From: Nocardia sputorum
GTDB taxonomy: Bacteria; Actinomycetota; Actinomycetes; Mycobacteriales; Mycobacteriaceae
Reading direction: 5' to 3'
Length of the DNA: 64,000 bases
Assembly: GCF_027924405.1 (NCBI RefSeq)
Contig: NZ_AP026978.1
Span: 2,046,001-2,110,000, forward strand
Shown: piece after piece, positions 31,937 to 43,369 of the stretch
Layout of the letters: every line of letters starts with the position of its first letter
Numbering within the stretch: the stretch's first letter is position 1
Translations under genes and position numbers: made by a program
Notes under the pieces: model-generated
The model's input: the letters and a program-made list of their open reading frames with translations, nothing else
Databases searched by the model: none
Told to the model about the DNA's origin: nothing

Positions 31937-33730
31937 GTGCTGCGCACCCACTTGGCTGGTTCGCTGCGAAGCGAGCATGCCGGTCAGACCGTCACCCTCA
32001 CCGGCTGGGTGGCCCGGCGGCGTGACCACGGTGGGGTGATCTTCATCGATCTGCGCGACGCGTCCGGCGTCGCCCAGGCGGTGTTCCGGGAGGGCGAACC
32101 CGCCGAACAAGCGCACCGGCTGCGCGCGGAGTACTGCGTGCGCGTCACCGGCACCGTGGAGCCGCGGCCGAGCGGCAACGAGAACCCGGAACTGCCGACC
32201 GGCGCCATCGAAGTGAACGTCACCGAGCTCGAGGTGCTGAACGAGAGCGCCCCGCTGCCGTTCCAGCTGGACGAGCAGCCCGGTGAGGAAGCGCGCCTGA
32301 AGCATCGCTACCTGGACCTGCGCCGCGAAGGCCCGGCGCACGCCATCCGGCTGCGGTCCAAGGTCAACGCGGCCGCGCGCGAGGTGCTCGCCCGCCACGA
32401 ATTCATCGAGGTCGAGACCCCGACGCTGACGCGGTCCACCCCCGAGGGCGCTCGTGACTTCCTGGTGCCCGCGCGCCTGCAGCCGGGCAGCTTCTACGCC
32501 CTGCCGCAGAGCCCGCAGCTGTTCAAGCAGCTGCTGATGGTCGGCGGCATCGAACGCTACTTCCAGATCGCGCGGTGCTATCGGGACGAGGACTTCCGCG
32601 CCGACCGTCAGCCGGAGTTCACCCAGCTCGACATCGAGATGAGCTTCGTGCGCCAGGAGGACGTCATCCTGCTGGCCGAGGAGATCCTGGTCGCGCTGTG
32701 GAAGCTGGTGGGCTACGAGATCCAGACGCCGATCCCGCACATGACGTATGCCGAGGCCATGCGCCGCTTCGGTAGCGACAAGCCGGACCTGCGTTTCGGT
32801 GTGGAGATCACCGAGTGCACCGAGTATTTCAAGGAGACCCCGTTCCGGGTGTTCCAGGCGCCCTACGTCGGCGCGGTGGTCATGCCGGGCGGCGCGAGCC
32901 AGCCGCGGCGCCAGCTCGACGCCTGGCAGGAATGGGCCAAGCAGCGCGGCGCCAAGGGGCTGGCGTACGTCCTGGTGAACGAGGACGGCACGCTGGGCGG
33001 CCCGGTCGCCAAGAACCTCAGCGACGCCGAGCGCGAGGGGTTGGCCAAGCACGTCGGCGCGGTGCCGGGTGACTGCGTGTTCTTCGCCGCGGGCGCGGCG
33101 AAGGCGCAGCGTGCGCTGCTGGGTGCGGCGCGCGTCGAGATCGCCCGCAAGGTCGGACTCATCGACGAGGACGCTTGGTCGTTCGTGTGGATCGTGGACG
33201 CGCCGCTGTTCGAGCCGACCGTCGAGGCGACCGCGAGCGGCGATGTGGCGGTGGGTCATTCCGCTTGGACCGCCGTGCATCATGCGTTCACCTCGCCGAA
33301 GCCGGAGTCGCTGGACACTTTCGACACCGACCCGGGCTCGGCGCTGGCCTACGCCTACGACATCGTCTGCAACGGCAACGAGATCGGCGGCGGGTCGATT
33401 CGTATTCATCGCCGTGACGTGCAGGAACGCGTCTTCGAGGTGATGGGCATCACCCACGAGGAGGCGCAGGAGAAGTTCGGCTTCCTGCTGGACGCCTTCG
33501 CGTTCGGCGCGCCGCCGCACGGCGGCATCGCCTTCGGCTGGGATCGGGTCACCGCGCTGCTGGCGGGGGAGGACTCGATCCGCGAGGTCATCGCGTTCCC
33601 GAAGACCGGCGGCGGCGTCGACCCGCTGACCGACGCGCCCGCGCCGATCACCGAGCAGCAGCGCAAAGAGGCCGGGCTGGACGTCAAGCCGGAGCAGAAG
33701 AAGGGGCACAACCCCGAGACCGCGTCGTAG
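31937..33730 (+). CDS. aspS: Aspartyl-tRNA synthetase
   Basis: About 597 residues with the bacterial AspRS architecture: an OB-fold anticodon domain ([20 protein letters not shown]), class II motif 1/2 ([41 protein letters not shown]), the bacterial GAD insertion and motif 3 (GIAFGWDRV). In actinobacteria the enzyme is often non-discriminating and also charges tRNA-Asn for the amidotransferase pathway; the sequence does not settle that here. GTG 31937 is preceded by GAAAGGA. Confidence 0.97.
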   Translation: MLRTHLAGSLRSEHAGQTVTLTGWVARRRDHGGVIFIDLRDASGVAQAVFREGEPAEQAHRLRAEYCVRVTGTVEPRPSGNENPELPTGAIEVNVTELEVLNESAPLPFQLDEQPGEEARLKHRYLDLRREGPAHAIRLRSKVNAAAREVLARHEFIEVETPTLTRSTPEGARDFLVPARLQPGSFYALPQSPQLFKQLLMVGGIERYFQIARCYRDEDFRADRQPEFTQLDIEMSFVRQEDVILLAEEILVALWKLVGYEIQTPIPHMTYAEAMRRFGSDKPDLRFGVEITECTEYFKETPFRVFQAPYVGAVVMPGGASQPRRQLDAWQEWAKQRGAKGLAYVLVNEDGTLGGPVAKNLSDAEREGLAKHVGAVPGDCVFFAAGAAKAQRALLGAARVEIARKVGLIDEDAWSFVWIVDAPLFEPTVEATASGDVAVGHSAWTAVHHAFTSPKPESLDTFDTDPGSALAYAYDIVCNGNEIGGGSIRIHRRDVQERVFEVMGITHEEAQEKFGFLLDAFAFGAPPHGGIAFGWDRVTALLAGEDSIREVIAFPKTGGGVDPLTDAPAPITEQQRKEAGLDVKPEQKKGHNPETAS

Positions 33731-33796
33731 CGGGCCGTCGCAAGAACGGTACCTTTCCGGTCAGCCGCGTCCGTCAGCCGACCACGAGGGAATCCG

Positions 33797-34765
33797 TTGT
33801 TGCACTTGCGCATGATCAGCCCGCCGGAGAGCACCGATGAGGTGCTCGCGGTACTCGCCGCCGATCCCGGGGTCACGCACGTGACCCTGGCGCGCGGTGC
33901 CGCGCTGGAGCCCGAGGGCGACCTCGTGCAGGCGGATGTGGCTCGCGAGGCCGCCAACGACGTGCTCGCGGACCTGACCGCGCTGGGCATCTGCCGGTCC
34001 GGCGGCATGACGCTCACCCCGGTCGAAACGGTTCTGTCGGACGCGGGCGAGCGGGCGGTGCACGAGGCGCCCGGCGATCCCAGCGACGCGATCGTGTGGC
34101 AGGAACTCCTCGCGCAGACGCACGAGGAGTCGAGCCTCAACGCGACGTTTCTCGCGTTCCTGACCATCGCCTGCCTGCTCGCCGCCGTGGGCGTCGCGAC
34201 CGATTCGCCGGTGACGATCGTCGGCGCGATGGTCGTCGGCCCGGAGTTCGGCCCCCTGGCTGCCTTCGCGGTGGCGTTGTCGCGCAGGGACTTCCGGCTC
34301 GCCGGCCGCTCGGTGGTCGCGCTCGCGGTCGGTTTTCCGGTGGCGATGGTGGTCACGCTGCTGGCGACGCTGGTCTGGGAGCAGCTCGGCTGGATCAGCA
34401 TCGACGGGGTGGGCGGTATCTCGGAGGTCGACTTCATCTACCAGGTCGGACCGTTCTCCCTGGTCGTCGCGCTGCTGGCCGGTGCGGCGGGCATGTTGGC
34501 GCTGGTAACCGCGAAATCGGCCGCGCTGGTCGGTGTGTTCATCTCGGTGACGACCGTGCCCGCGGCCGGATTCGCCGTCGTCGCGGCGACTCTGGGGGAG
34601 TGGCGGGTGGCGTTTCTGTCCGCGGGGCAACTGGCGGTGAACATGGCCGGCATCGTGGCGGCCGGGGTCATCGTGCTCGCGCTGCGGCCTCGCACGGGCA
34701 GCGAGGCCGGTCCGGTGGGACGGTTCAAGCGCTGGATCGCCAGGCGCTCACCGATCGGGAAATGA
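33797..34765 (+). CDS. DUF389 integral membrane protein
   Basis: About 322 residues. An N-terminal soluble domain (about 1-95) with a ferredoxin-like pattern is followed by a DUF389 membrane domain with about six helices. It includes the family signature VGAMVVGPEFGPLAAFAVAL. The function is unknown. It sits directly after aspS, as Rv2571c does in M. tuberculosis. The start is TTG 33797 with GAGGGA upstream. It is convergent with the next gene with only 8 nt between the stops. Confidence 0.85.
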   Translation: MLHLRMISPPESTDEVLAVLAADPGVTHVTLARGAALEPEGDLVQADVAREAANDVLADLTALGICRSGGMTLTPVETVLSDAGERAVHEAPGDPSDAIVWQELLAQTHEESSLNATFLAFLTIACLLAAVGVATDSPVTIVGAMVVGPEFGPLAAFAVALSRRDFRLAGRSVVALAVGFPVAMVVTLLATLVWEQLGWISIDGVGGISEVDFIYQVGPFSLVVALLAGAAGMLALVTAKSAALVGVFISVTTVPAAGFAVVAATLGEWRVAFLSAGQLAVNMAGIVAAGVIVLALRPRTGSEAGPVGRFKRWIARRSPIGK

Positions 34766-34773
34766 AGCGCAGC

Positions 34774-35745
34774 TCACAGTGCGGCGACCGTGCCGCCGGT
34801 GAGCGTGCGGTAGGCGTAGGTCACCGCGATGACCGCGACCGGGCCCGCGATCAGCAGGCCGAGACCGCACAGCATCAGGCCCAGGAAGGTGACCACCAGC
34901 ACCGCCAGTGCGAGCAGCAGAACCTGCCAGGCATTGGCGACCACCAGCGTGAAGCTGGACTTCAGCGCCTCGAACGGACCTTGGTCCTGGTCGACGACGA
35001 AATGCAGTGAGAACATGCACAGCCACCCGGCGATCAGTCCGGGAAGCAAGCAGATCGCCGAGCCGAGGAAGGTCAGCGTGAACGCCAGCAGTGCGGTGAG
35101 CAGCACATTGCCCGCGTTCACGAACCGGAAGTAAGCGCCGAAAGGCGGTGGTGTGCCATCGGTTTCGAACAGTGCTCCGCGCACCATCGCCGCTTGCAGC
35201 AGCCATATCCCGGCCATGACCGCCAGGAAGACGAGCAGCAGCGGCAGCATCGTCGTGGGATCGGTGAGCTGGACGACGAGCAGGGAAACCAGGTATATGA
35301 CCAGTCCCAGCGAGGTCACCCCGACCCACGGGCCGGGATTGGCCCGGAACTTCGCCCAGCCGTAGCTGAGCGCCTGACCCACGTCCAATGTGGTCGGACC
35401 CGTCGGAACCTGCTGGTAGCCGTAGACCGGCTCCTGCGCGGGCGCGGGGCCGGACGGCGCCCAGCCCGGTCCGGTGCCCGGCGGGCCGTAGCTCGGGTGC
35501 GCCGGGCCCGCGGGCGGGGGCGGCTGCGGCGGTTCGCTGCCGTAGTGCGCCGCGCCGGGACCCTCGAACTGCGGGTATGCTGACGAACCGGCCATCTCGG
35601 GGCGGACCTGTCCGGTCCCGGGGGCCGGAGCTTGCGGATTCGGGTTCTGGAACTGCCCCGGCCGCTCCGCATGACGTTCGTCGTCGTGCGGGGAGGACGC
35701 GCCGCCGGCTGATTGTCTGGGTGCGGGAGGCGGAGTCTCGGTCAT
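34774..35745 (-). CDS. Integral membrane protein with Pro/Gly-rich N-terminus
   Basis: About 323 residues. The first 115 are Pro/Gly/Tyr-rich and probably disordered. The rest has about six hydrophobic segments (VGVTSLGLVIYLVSLLVVQL; LLPLLLVFLAVMAGIWLL; LLLALAVLVVTFLGLMLCGL). No transporter signature is recognisable, though such proteins are common in actinobacteria. ATG 35745 follows GAAAGG on the minus strand. Confidence 0.75.
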   Translation of the reverse strand: MTETPPPAPRQSAGGASSPHDDERHAERPGQFQNPNPQAPAPGTGQVRPEMAGSSAYPQFEGPGAAHYGSEPPQPPPPAGPAHPSYGPPGTGPGWAPSGPAPAQEPVYGYQQVPTGPTTLDVGQALSYGWAKFRANPGPWVGVTSLGLVIYLVSLLVVQLTDPTTMLPLLLVFLAVMAGIWLLQAAMVRGALFETDGTPPPFGAYFRFVNAGNVLLTALLAFTLTFLGSAICLLPGLIAGWLCMFSLHFVVDQDQGPFEALKSSFTLVVANAWQVLLLALAVLVVTFLGLMLCGLGLLIAGPVAVIAVTYAYRTLTGGTVAAL

Positions 35746-35921
35746 GCGTGGACCTTTCCACTCAACTGGTTTGCGGTGTGGCGCACGGCAGTTGACGATG
35801 AGACAACCCGACGGCCGCATCGGTGTCAAGCGACCGGCGGCGGCCCAGCGGCCGTGCCGCAGACACGCCGAGCGACGCGGAAAGGTTGTGTAACCGCTCG
35901 CTAGAAGTGACCCGATGCGAG

Positions 35922-35935
35922 TACTTTGAGAGGCG
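35922..35935 (+). promoter_or_regulatory. Leaderless-type -10 box TACTTT
   Basis: TACTTT (35922-35927) lies 8 nt before the ATG at 35936, the spacing of leaderless transcripts. A GAGAGG in between could also serve as a ribosome binding site, so the transcript may start either just here or upstream. Confidence 0.4.
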
Positions 35936-37105
35936 ATGACCGCACTATTGGCCGAACGCGCCGCCGAAGTCGTGTCCGCAGCGCAACAGTTGCTCACAAA
36001 GCGAATGGGTGCTCCGGTAAAGCTGAGCGATCCGATCGAACTCAGCGGTAGTGGTAGGACGACGGTCCTACGTGTGCGGGTTGCGGAGAACGCTTTCTCG
36101 TTACCGCGAACCCTGATCGTCAAGCAGGTCCGTGGCGCCGCCCAGGATCGCCGGACCGGCGGTCTGGCCCCCGGGGTGGCGAGCATAGATTCCGCGTTCC
36201 TCCGCGAGGCGGTCTCCTATCAGTTCACCACCGCGCTGAGCCGGGAACAGCGCCCGGGCGCGTACCTGATCGCGCACAGCCTTCCCGACCGGCTGCTGAT
36301 TCTCAGCGACCTCGGGGACAACTCGCTGCTCACCGCCGTGCTCCAGTCCGGCGCCGAGCCCGCCACCCGCAACGCCCTGATGGCGTTCGCCCAGGCGCTG
36401 GGCCGGATGCATGCCGCCACCGTCGGGCGCGAGGCGGACTTCGTCGCGTTGCTGCGCCGAGTCGACGTGGTGCACCGGGTGGACGGCATCGCCCAGCAGG
36501 CCGAGTCGGCGATCGCCGAGGTGCCCGGGCTGCTCCAGCGTGAACTGGGCATCGAGGTGCCCGGCGAGATCGCCGAGCGGATCGTGCGCGGAAATCGGCT
36601 GTACTCCGCGGGGCGCTTCCGGGCGTTCAGCCCGTCGGACCTGTGCCCGGACAATGTGATCTTGAACGAGGAGGGCGCCCGCTTCCTCGACTACGAGTGG
36701 GGTGGATTCCGCGACGCCACCCTGGACATCGCCTACGCGCTGGTGTCCTTCCCGGGCTGCCTGTGCGACCTCGAGCTCTCGCGTGAGCGCGCCAGGCAGA
36801 TGGTGGAGGCGTGGCGCGCCGAGGTCGTGGGTGTGTGGCCTGCGCTGGCCGACGACGACCAGCTGGCCGAACGTATCCTGGAAGCCCGGCTGATCTGGGT
36901 CTGGTTGTCCACTTACTGGTTCCTGCCCGCCGACCACACGCGCATCGCGGCCGCCAGGGAACACGGACTGTCGGTGCCGCGCTCGGCGGCGCTGATCAAC
37001 CGCTGGGCCGCCCTCGCCGAGGACGCGCGGTGCACCGGGGACGACATCGTGGGTGATTTCGCCGAGGACGTGTCGGCGCGGCTGGAAGAGCGCTGGTCGG
37101 AGTAG
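35936..37105 (+). CDS. Aminoglycoside phosphotransferase-like protein (Rv2570-like)
   Basis: About 389 residues with a protein kinase-like/APH fold. LLILSDLGDNSLL resembles the APH hinge. SDLCPDNVI gives the catalytic Asp and Asn of the HxDxxxxN loop, and FLDYEWGGFRDATLDIAYAL matches the metal-binding segment of APH enzymes. The first His of the usual HGD is replaced by Pro (PSD). The substrate is unknown; similarity to resistance enzymes does not imply resistance. Its place after the aspS-DUF389 pair resembles Rv2570. Confidence 0.7.
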   Translation: MTALLAERAAEVVSAAQQLLTKRMGAPVKLSDPIELSGSGRTTVLRVRVAENAFSLPRTLIVKQVRGAAQDRRTGGLAPGVASIDSAFLREAVSYQFTTALSREQRPGAYLIAHSLPDRLLILSDLGDNSLLTAVLQSGAEPATRNALMAFAQALGRMHAATVGREADFVALLRRVDVVHRVDGIAQQAESAIAEVPGLLQRELGIEVPGEIAERIVRGNRLYSAGRFRAFSPSDLCPDNVILNEEGARFLDYEWGGFRDATLDIAYALVSFPGCLCDLELSRERARQMVEAWRAEVVGVWPALADDDQLAERILEARLIWVWLSTYWFLPADHTRIAAAREHGLSVPRSAALINRWAALAEDARCTGDDIVGDFAEDVSARLEERWSE

Positions 37106-37212
37106 GCCTCCCGTCGGGGGAACCGGGCGCAGGCCGTGCCGGACCCAACCGGCGTGAATGTCGGCGTCGGCCCCTCGCCAGGGGCACGAGCACGGGGAAG
37201 AGGGAGTGCCGG

Positions 37213-37464
37213 GTGGGTCACCTACTGCTCGTATTGCTCGCGCTCGTTCTCGTCGCCGCTCCGCTCGGCGTCGGGATCATGCGAAGGACCAGAAGCCCTG
37301 GCCGGATCGGCGGCGATGCGACGACGCGTGCCCGCGCGGCGGGGGCGCAGCTCAGCAAGGACGCTCGCGCGCACCGGTGGCGCTACCGGCCGTACGGCAA
37401 GTCGAACAACGACAGCGGCGGCGGCGCGGGGTGCGCGGGCGGCGGGTGCGCGGGCGGCGAGTGA
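37213..37464 (+). CDS. Small membrane or secreted protein with Gly/Cys tail
   Basis: About 83 residues. A hydrophobic helix (LLLVLLALVLVAAPLGVGI) is followed by a basic region and a C-terminal GGGAGCAGGGCAGGE with two cysteines. The GTG start follows GGGAAGAGGGAG. No family is recognised. The tail might bind metal or be processed. It ends 12 nt before the stop of the convergent phosphatase gene. Confidence 0.55.
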   Translation: MGHLLLVLLALVLVAAPLGVGIMRRTRSPGRIGGDATTRARAAGAQLSKDARAHRWRYRPYGKSNNDSGGGAGCAGGGCAGGE

Positions 37465-37476
37465 TCCGCTGCGCTG

Positions 37477-39132
37477 TCAGCCGAGCGGGGCCTGCCGCGG
37501 CTCGATCCGGCCCCCGGAGCGGACAGCGAACGACGCGCCGTGCCGTACACCCGAATCGGGGTCGGCAACGTCGAGCACGTAATACCAGTCCATCTGCGCT
37601 TGGTCGGCGGTGATCTCCAGGACGCCGTAGCCGTGCGCGTCCAACTCCACATAGCGCAGATGCCGGTTGACCGTCTTGATCGATTCCGCGATGGGCGCGG
37701 AGTTCGCCCGGAGCATGTCGCCGATGCTGGTCGAGGTCACCGACGGCACGACGAACTCGGCGCCCGCCGTCGCGCCGCCCGGGTAGTTCGCCGCGTCCAG
37801 AGGCAGATCCGCGACCCACGAGGAGTGGATATCTCCCGTCAGGAACAGCACGTCGGAGACCTGCTGGTCGACGATGGCGCGGAACAGGCGGGTGCGGTCG
37901 GCGGTGTAGCCGTCCCACTGGTCGCCGTTCAGCGAGAGGCCGGATTGCGGGACGCCGACGGTGCTGGTGATCGCCGCGGTGGTGGCCGGTTCCAGCGGCG
38001 GGAAGACCAGCGGGGCGATCATGACCGAGTTGCCGACCAGCTTCCACCGCACCGGCGCGGACGCCAAGCCCGCAGTCAGCCATTCCATCTGTGCCTTACC
38101 GGTGATGGTGCGTGCCGGGTCGTCCGCCGCGCGCCAGTCCGCCCCCGGCTTCGCCTCCTGGTCGCGGTAGCTGCGCAGATCCAGCATGGCGAGTTCGGCC
38201 AGGGTGCCGAAGCGCAGCCTGCGGTAGATCCGCGCATCGGCCCCGGAACCGGACGCACGGACCGGCATCCATTCCAGATAGGCCCGTGCGGAGGCGGCGC
38301 GCCGGTCCGTCCAGTCGCCCTCCGTCGCCGGATCGTGGTTGTGCGCGCCGCCGGACCAGGAGTTGTCCGCGGATTCGTGGTCGTCCCAGGTGCAGATGAA
38401 CGGCAACATGGCGTGCAGGCCGAGTAGATCCGCGTCGGTCTTGTACTGCGCGTGCCGGATGCGGTAGTCGGCCAGGCTGACGATCTCGTTGGCCGGTTCG
38501 TGCGGACGCACGGTGCCGTTGCGGCCGCCGTACTTGCCGCGGCCGTATTCGTAGATGTAATCGCCCAGGTGCACGATCGCGTCCAGGTCGGTGCGGGCGG
38601 CCAGGTGACGGTAGGCCCCGAAGTAGCCCGCCTCCCAGTTCGAGCACGAGACCACGCCGAATCGGAGGCGGTCGGGCGCGTCCTGCGTGGCGGGGGCGGT
38701 CTTGGTGCGCCCGACAGGGGAGGTCTGGCCGAGGGCGCTGAAGCGGTAGAAATACTGCACACCGGCCGCGAGGCCGGAGACGTCGACCTTGACGGTGTGA
38801 TCGGAGTCCGCCGCGGCCGTCACCGCGCCGGAAGCGGCGATCGAGGCGAACCGTTCGTCCGCGGCGATCTCCCACCGCACGGTGGCCGGGTCGCCCAGCC
38901 CCGACCCGGGCGCCGCCTCGTCGGAGACGGTGACACGGGTCCAGAGGATCACGCCGTCGGGGAGTGGGTCGCCCGAGGCGACGCCGTGCCGGAAAACCGG
39001 TGTCGCGGCGGCCGCGCGGCCTGGGGCCGACACCGCGGTGGCGGTGGCGGCGGCCGCGGTGCCCTTCAGGAGGGTGCGCCGAGCGAGGCGGGCGGTGGTC
39101 GAGGGATCTGAAACGAACGCGTTTTCAGTCAC
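37477..39132 (-). CDS. phoD: PhoD-like alkaline phosphatase, Tat-exported
   Basis: About 551 residues. A twin-arginine signal (ARRTLLKG, then an Ala-rich stretch) is followed by the PhoD N-terminal domain ([21 protein letters not shown]) and the metallophosphatase domain. Metal-binding motifs are visible: [36 protein letters not shown] and [10 protein letters not shown]. It would release phosphate from phosphomono- or diesters outside the membrane. The ATG at 39132 begins the conserved leader. It is divergent from rarA. Confidence 0.93.
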   Translation of the reverse strand: MTENAFVSDPSTTARLARRTLLKGTAAAATATAVSAPGRAAAATPVFRHGVASGDPLPDGVILWTRVTVSDEAAPGSGLGDPATVRWEIAADERFASIAASGAVTAAADSDHTVKVDVSGLAAGVQYFYRFSALGQTSPVGRTKTAPATQDAPDRLRFGVVSCSNWEAGYFGAYRHLAARTDLDAIVHLGDYIYEYGRGKYGGRNGTVRPHEPANEIVSLADYRIRHAQYKTDADLLGLHAMLPFICTWDDHESADNSWSGGAHNHDPATEGDWTDRRAASARAYLEWMPVRASGSGADARIYRRLRFGTLAELAMLDLRSYRDQEAKPGADWRAADDPARTITGKAQMEWLTAGLASAPVRWKLVGNSVMIAPLVFPPLEPATTAAITSTVGVPQSGLSLNGDQWDGYTADRTRLFRAIVDQQVSDVLFLTGDIHSSWVADLPLDAANYPGGATAGAEFVVPSVTSTSIGDMLRANSAPIAESIKTVNRHLRYVELDAHGYGVLEITADQAQMDWYYVLDVADPDSGVRHGASFAVRSGGRIEPRQAPLG

Positions 39133-39258
39133 GGGTACCGATCACATCCGAAGGATCCGCGACACGCAACTCGGCTCGATTCCGCACAGGTCAGGACGGG
39201 GCCGTTGCGGCGGAAAGCGTGCGGGGGAACGGCATGTCGCGCTGTCGGTGCGGATCGG

Positions 39259-39271
39259 TAACGTTCGTGTC
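39259..39271 (+). promoter_or_regulatory. Leaderless-type -10 box TAACGT of rarA
   Basis: TAACGT (39259-39264) ends 7 nt before GTG 39272, and no ribosome binding site precedes that codon. This fits the TANNNT-N7-RTG layout of leaderless actinobacterial transcripts and supports the chosen start. Confidence 0.5.
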
Positions 39272-40615
39272 GTGAGCGATGGTTTGTTCGATGTGCCCGG
39301 TGCCGCGGTGCCCGCGGAGCATTCGATCGACGCCGTGGTGCGCCGGGACTCGGGTGCGCCGCTGGCGGTGCGCATGCGTCCGGCCGGCCTGGAGGAAGTG
39401 GTCGGCCAGCAGCACCTGCTCGGTCCCGGCTCGCCGCTGCGCAGGCTGATCGAGGGTTCGGGCGCCGCCTCGGTGCTGCTCTACGGTCCGCCCGGTACCG
39501 GTAAGACCACCCTCGCCTCGCTCATCTCGCAGGCCACCGGTCGCCGGTTCGAAGCGCTGTCGGCGCTGTCGGCGGGTGTCAAGGAGGTGCGCGCGGTCAT
39601 CGACATGGCGCGGCGCAGGCTGTCGGCGGGTGAGCAGACCGTGCTGTTCATCGACGAGGTGCACCGTTTCTCCAAGACCCAGCAGGATGCCCTGCTGGCC
39701 GCGGTGGAGAACCGTATCGTCCTGCTCGTCGGCGCGACCACGGAGAACCCGTCGTTCTCGGTGGTGTCGCCGTTGTTGTCGCGCTCGCTGGTGCTGCAAC
39801 TGCGGTCGTTGACCGAGACCGACATCCGCCGCGTGCTCGAGCGGGCGATCGACGATCCGCGTGGTCTCGGCGGCGAGTACACCGTCACCGAAGCCGCGCT
39901 CGAGCACATCGTCCGGATCGCGGGCGGCGACGCTCGCCGTGCCCTGACGGCGCTGGAAGCGTCGGCGGAATCCTCGCTCGACGGCACCGTCGACGTGGAC
40001 CTGGTCGAGGCCAGCGTGGACAAGGCCGCCGTCCGCTACGACCGCGCGGGCGACCAGCACTACGACGTGATCAGCGCGTTCATCAAGTCCATCCGCGGCT
40101 CGGATGTCGACGCCGCGCTGCACTACCTCGCGCGCATGCTCAGCGCGGGTGAGGACCCCCGCTTCATCGCCCGCAGGCTGATGATCCACGCGAGCGAGGA
40201 CATCGGGATGGCCGACCCGATGGCGTTGCAGACGGCGACCGCCGCCGCGCAGGTGGTGCAGCTGGTCGGGCTGCCCGAAGGCCGCCTCGCGCTCGCCCAG
40301 GCCACGATCCATCTGGCGACCGCCCCGAAGTCCGGTGCGGTCGTCGCCGCGATCGGAGCGGCGATGGCCGATGTCGCCGCGGGTAAGGCGGGTCCGGTTC
40401 CGCCGCACCTGCGCGACGGCCACTACCCGGGCGCGGCGGCACTCGGCCACGCTCAGGGTTACCGGTACCCGCACGACGACAAAGACGGCGTCCTCGCGCA
40501 GCAGTATCCCCCCGACGAATTGGTCGGCGTCGACTACTACCAGCCCACCGATCACGGACACGAACGGGAGATCGGCCCCAGGGTCGACAAGCTGCGCCGC
40601 ATCGTCCGAGGCTGA
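39272..40615 (+). CDS. rarA: Replication-associated recombination protein A (AAA+ ATPase)
   Basis: About 447 residues. Walker A GPPGTGKT (72-79), Walker B FIDEVH (Asp128-Glu129), sensor 1 GATTENPSF and the C-terminal MgsA tetramerisation domain ([30 protein letters not shown]). RarA/MgsA acts at stalled forks. A much longer frame upstream is open but overlaps phoD; GTG 39272 is preferred because it begins the conserved part and has a leaderless-type -10 box. alaS follows 84 nt downstream. Confidence 0.93.
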   Translation: MSDGLFDVPGAAVPAEHSIDAVVRRDSGAPLAVRMRPAGLEEVVGQQHLLGPGSPLRRLIEGSGAASVLLYGPPGTGKTTLASLISQATGRRFEALSALSAGVKEVRAVIDMARRRLSAGEQTVLFIDEVHRFSKTQQDALLAAVENRIVLLVGATTENPSFSVVSPLLSRSLVLQLRSLTETDIRRVLERAIDDPRGLGGEYTVTEAALEHIVRIAGGDARRALTALEASAESSLDGTVDVDLVEASVDKAAVRYDRAGDQHYDVISAFIKSIRGSDVDAALHYLARMLSAGEDPRFIARRLMIHASEDIGMADPMALQTATAAAQVVQLVGLPEGRLALAQATIHLATAPKSGAVVAAIGAAMADVAAGKAGPVPPHLRDGHYPGAAALGHAQGYRYPHDDKDGVLAQQYPPDELVGVDYYQPTDHGHEREIGPRVDKLRRIVRG

Positions 40616-40685
40616 CCCCACCCCACCGGGTCGCCGGGACGCACCGGGGCCCCTGGTCGATGAATATTCGCGTGCGCGGCACCGG

Positions 40686-40699
40686 TAGGCTGGGTATTC
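40686..40699 (+). promoter_or_regulatory. Leaderless-type -10 box TAGGCT of alaS
   Basis: TAGGCT (40686-40691) lies 8 nt before GTG 40700 with no purine-rich ribosome binding site between. It suggests a transcript beginning at or next to the start codon. Confidence 0.45.
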
Positions 40700-43369
40700 G
40701 TGCAGACCCACGAGATTCGACGGCGTTTCCTGGACCATTTCCTCCGTGCCGGCCATACCGAGGTGCCGAGTGCCTCGCTGATCCTGGCCGACCCGAACCT
40801 GCTGTTCGTCAACGCAGGCATGGTCCAGTTCAAGCCGTACTTCCTGGGTCAGGAGGCGCCGCCGTACCCGCGGGCGACCAGCGTGCAGAAATGCGTGCGC
40901 ACCGGCGACATCGAAGAGGTCGGCGTCACCACGCGGCACAACACGTTCTTTCAGATGGCCGGGAATTTCTCCTTCGGCGACTACTTCAAGGAAGGGGCGA
41001 TCGGCCTCGCCTGGGAGCTGATCTCCAAGCCGCAGGACGAGGGCGGTTACGGGTTCGACCCCGAGCGGATCTGGGTGACCGTGTACCAGGACGACCCCGA
41101 GGCCGCCGAGATCTGGAAGCGGGTCGCGGGCATCCCCGAGGAGCGCATCCAGTTCCGCGACGGCAAGGACAACTACTGGGACATGGGTGTGCCCGGCCCC
41201 GGTGGCCCCTGCTCGGAGATCTACTACGACCGCGGCCCCGAGTACGGCCGCGACGGCGGGCCGGTCGCCGACGAGGACCGTTACCTCGAGATCTGGAATC
41301 TCGTGTTCATGCAGGATGTTCGCGGTGAGCTGAGCCCGAAGCAGGGGCATCCGCCGGTCGGGTCGCTCCCGAAGAAGAACATCGACACCGGTATGGGCGT
41401 CGAGCGGATCGCGTTGCTGCTGCAGGGCGTGGACAACGTCTACGAGACCGACCTGCTGCGGCCGATCATCGACAAGGCCGAGGAGCTGACCGGTCGTTCC
41501 TACGGCGTCCAGCACGAGGACGACGTGCGCTTCCGCGTGATCGCCGACCACGCCCGCACCGCCGCCATGCTGATCGCCGACGGCGTGAACCCGGGCAACG
41601 ACGGCCGCGGGTACGTGCTGCGGCGCCTGCTGCGCCGCATCGTGCGCTCGGCTCGCCTGCTCGGCGCCGAGAAGCCGGTGATGAGCGAGTTCATGAAAGT
41701 CGTCAGCGACCTGATGGCCCCCTCCTACCCCGAGCTGGCGACCGATTTCCGCCGCATCGAGACCGTGGCGGTCGGTGAGGAGACGGCGTTCCTGAAGACG
41801 CTGAACACCGGCTCCACCCTGTTCGACAACACCGCCGCCGCGGTCAAGGCCGGGGGCGGCACCACGATCGCCGGGTCGGACGCGTTCACCCTGCACGACA
41901 CCTACGGCTTCCCCATCGATCTGACCCTGGAGATGGCCGCCGAGGCCGGGCTGTCGGTCGACGAGGAGGGCTTCCGCTCGCTGATGGCCGAGCAGCGTAA
42001 GCGCGCCAAGGAGGACGCGCAGGCGCGCAAGCACGCCCATGCCGACCTGACGATCTACAAGGAGCTGGTCGACCGCGGCGCCACCGAGTTCACCGGCTTC
42101 GACGAGCTCACCTCCGAGGCCACCGTGCTCGCGCTGATCGCCGACGGCGTGCGGGTGCCGACCGCGACGGTGGGCCAGGACGTCGAGGTCATCCTGGATC
42201 GCAGTCCGCTCTACGCGGAGTCCGGCGGCCAGATCGCCGACCGCGGTTCCATCACCGCCTCCTCGGGACTGAAGCTGCGCGTGAACGACGTGCAGAAGAT
42301 CGCCAAGAAGCTCTGGGTGCACAAGACCACGGTGGAGCACGGCCAGATCACCGAAGGCGACATCGTGCTCGCCCAGGCGGACCCGGCGTGGCGGCGCGGC
42401 GCCACCCAGGGCCATTCCGGCACGCACATGGTGCACGCCGCCCTGCGGCAGGTGCTGGGCCCGAACGCCGTGCAGGCCGGTTCGCTGAACAAGCCGGGCT
42501 ACCTGCGCTTCGACTTCAACTGGCAGGGCCAGTTGTCCGAGCAGCAGAAGGCCGATATCGAAGCGGTGTCCAACGACGCGGTCGGCGCCGACTTCCCGGT
42601 GAACACCTTCGTCACGGATCTGCCGAAGGCCAAGCAGATGGGCGCCCTGGCCCTGTTCGGCGAGAACTACGGCAACGAGGTCCGCGTGGTGGAGATCGGC
42701 GGCCCGTTCTCGATGGAGCTGTGCGGTGGCACGCACGTGCAGCATTCCTCGCAGATCGGCCCGATCACGGTGCTCGGCGAGTCGTCCGTCGGCTCGGGCG
42801 TGCGGCGCGTGGAGGCGTTCGTCGGCCTGGACTCCTACAAGTACCTGGCCAAGGAGCGTGCGCTGCTGGCCGGTGTGGCCTCCGCGCTGAAGGTGCCCTC
42901 CGAAGAGGTGCCCGGTCGCGTCGAGCAGCTGGTGGAGCGGCTGAAGGTGGCCGAGAAAGAGCTCGAGCGCACCAAGATGGCGGCAGTGCTGTCCTCGGCG
43001 GGGAAATTCGTCGAGGAGGCCGAGCGGATCGGCCGCCTGCTGCTGGTCGCGGTGGCTGCGCCGGAAGGCGTCCAAGCGGGCGATCTGCGTACCCTCGCCA
43101 CCGACATCCGCGGCCGGTTCGGCAGTGAGCCCGCCGTGGTGGTGCTGCTCGGCAATGCCGACGGCAAGGTGCCTTTCGTGGTGGCGGTGAACAAGCCCGC
43201 CCAGGAGCTCGGCGTCAAGGCGGGCGATCTGGTCGGCAGCTTCGGCCCCAGCATCGCGGGCCGTGGCGGCGGCAAGCCGGAGATGGCCCAGGGCGCGGGT
43301 TCGGACCCGTCCGGCATTCCGGCGGGCCTGGCCGCGGTCCGCGCGCGGGTGGCCGAACTGGCCGGGTGA
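40700..43369 (+). CDS. alaS: Alanyl-tRNA synthetase
   Basis: About 889 residues, full length. The aminoacylation domain has [22 protein letters not shown] and [18 protein letters not shown]. The editing domain has the zinc and catalytic motifs [16 protein letters not shown] and CGGTHVQ. The C-terminal DHHA1 domain ends [17 protein letters not shown]. It charges tRNA-Ala and clears Ser/Gly mischarging. It is the first of four overlapping or abutting genes (alaS-ruvX-mltG-aroE). Confidence 0.98.
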   Translation: MQTHEIRRRFLDHFLRAGHTEVPSASLILADPNLLFVNAGMVQFKPYFLGQEAPPYPRATSVQKCVRTGDIEEVGVTTRHNTFFQMAGNFSFGDYFKEGAIGLAWELISKPQDEGGYGFDPERIWVTVYQDDPEAAEIWKRVAGIPEERIQFRDGKDNYWDMGVPGPGGPCSEIYYDRGPEYGRDGGPVADEDRYLEIWNLVFMQDVRGELSPKQGHPPVGSLPKKNIDTGMGVERIALLLQGVDNVYETDLLRPIIDKAEELTGRSYGVQHEDDVRFRVIADHARTAAMLIADGVNPGNDGRGYVLRRLLRRIVRSARLLGAEKPVMSEFMKVVSDLMAPSYPELATDFRRIETVAVGEETAFLKTLNTGSTLFDNTAAAVKAGGGTTIAGSDAFTLHDTYGFPIDLTLEMAAEAGLSVDEEGFRSLMAEQRKRAKEDAQARKHAHADLTIYKELVDRGATEFTGFDELTSEATVLALIADGVRVPTATVGQDVEVILDRSPLYAESGGQIADRGSITASSGLKLRVNDVQKIAKKLWVHKTTVEHGQITEGDIVLAQADPAWRRGATQGHSGTHMVHAALRQVLGPNAVQAGSLNKPGYLRFDFNWQGQLSEQQKADIEAVSNDAVGADFPVNTFVTDLPKAKQMGALALFGENYGNEVRVVEIGGPFSMELCGGTHVQHSSQIGPITVLGESSVGSGVRRVEAFVGLDSYKYLAKERALLAGVASALKVPSEEVPGRVEQLVERLKVAEKELERTKMAAVLSSAGKFVEEAERIGRLLLVAVAAPEGVQAGDLRTLATDIRGRFGSEPAVVVLLGNADGKVPFVVAVNKPAQELGVKAGDLVGSFGPSIAGRGGGKPEMAQGAGSDPSGIPAGLAAVRARVAELAG

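Noticed and set aside
31166-33709. An 847-codon minus-strand open frame under aspS
   Set aside because: Same GC-driven antisense effect; aspS is full length with all class II motifs on the plus strand.
35762-35795. TCAACTG...CAGTTGA inverted repeat upstream of the APH-like gene
   Set aside because: Arms of only 7 bp separated by 20 nt; could be chance.
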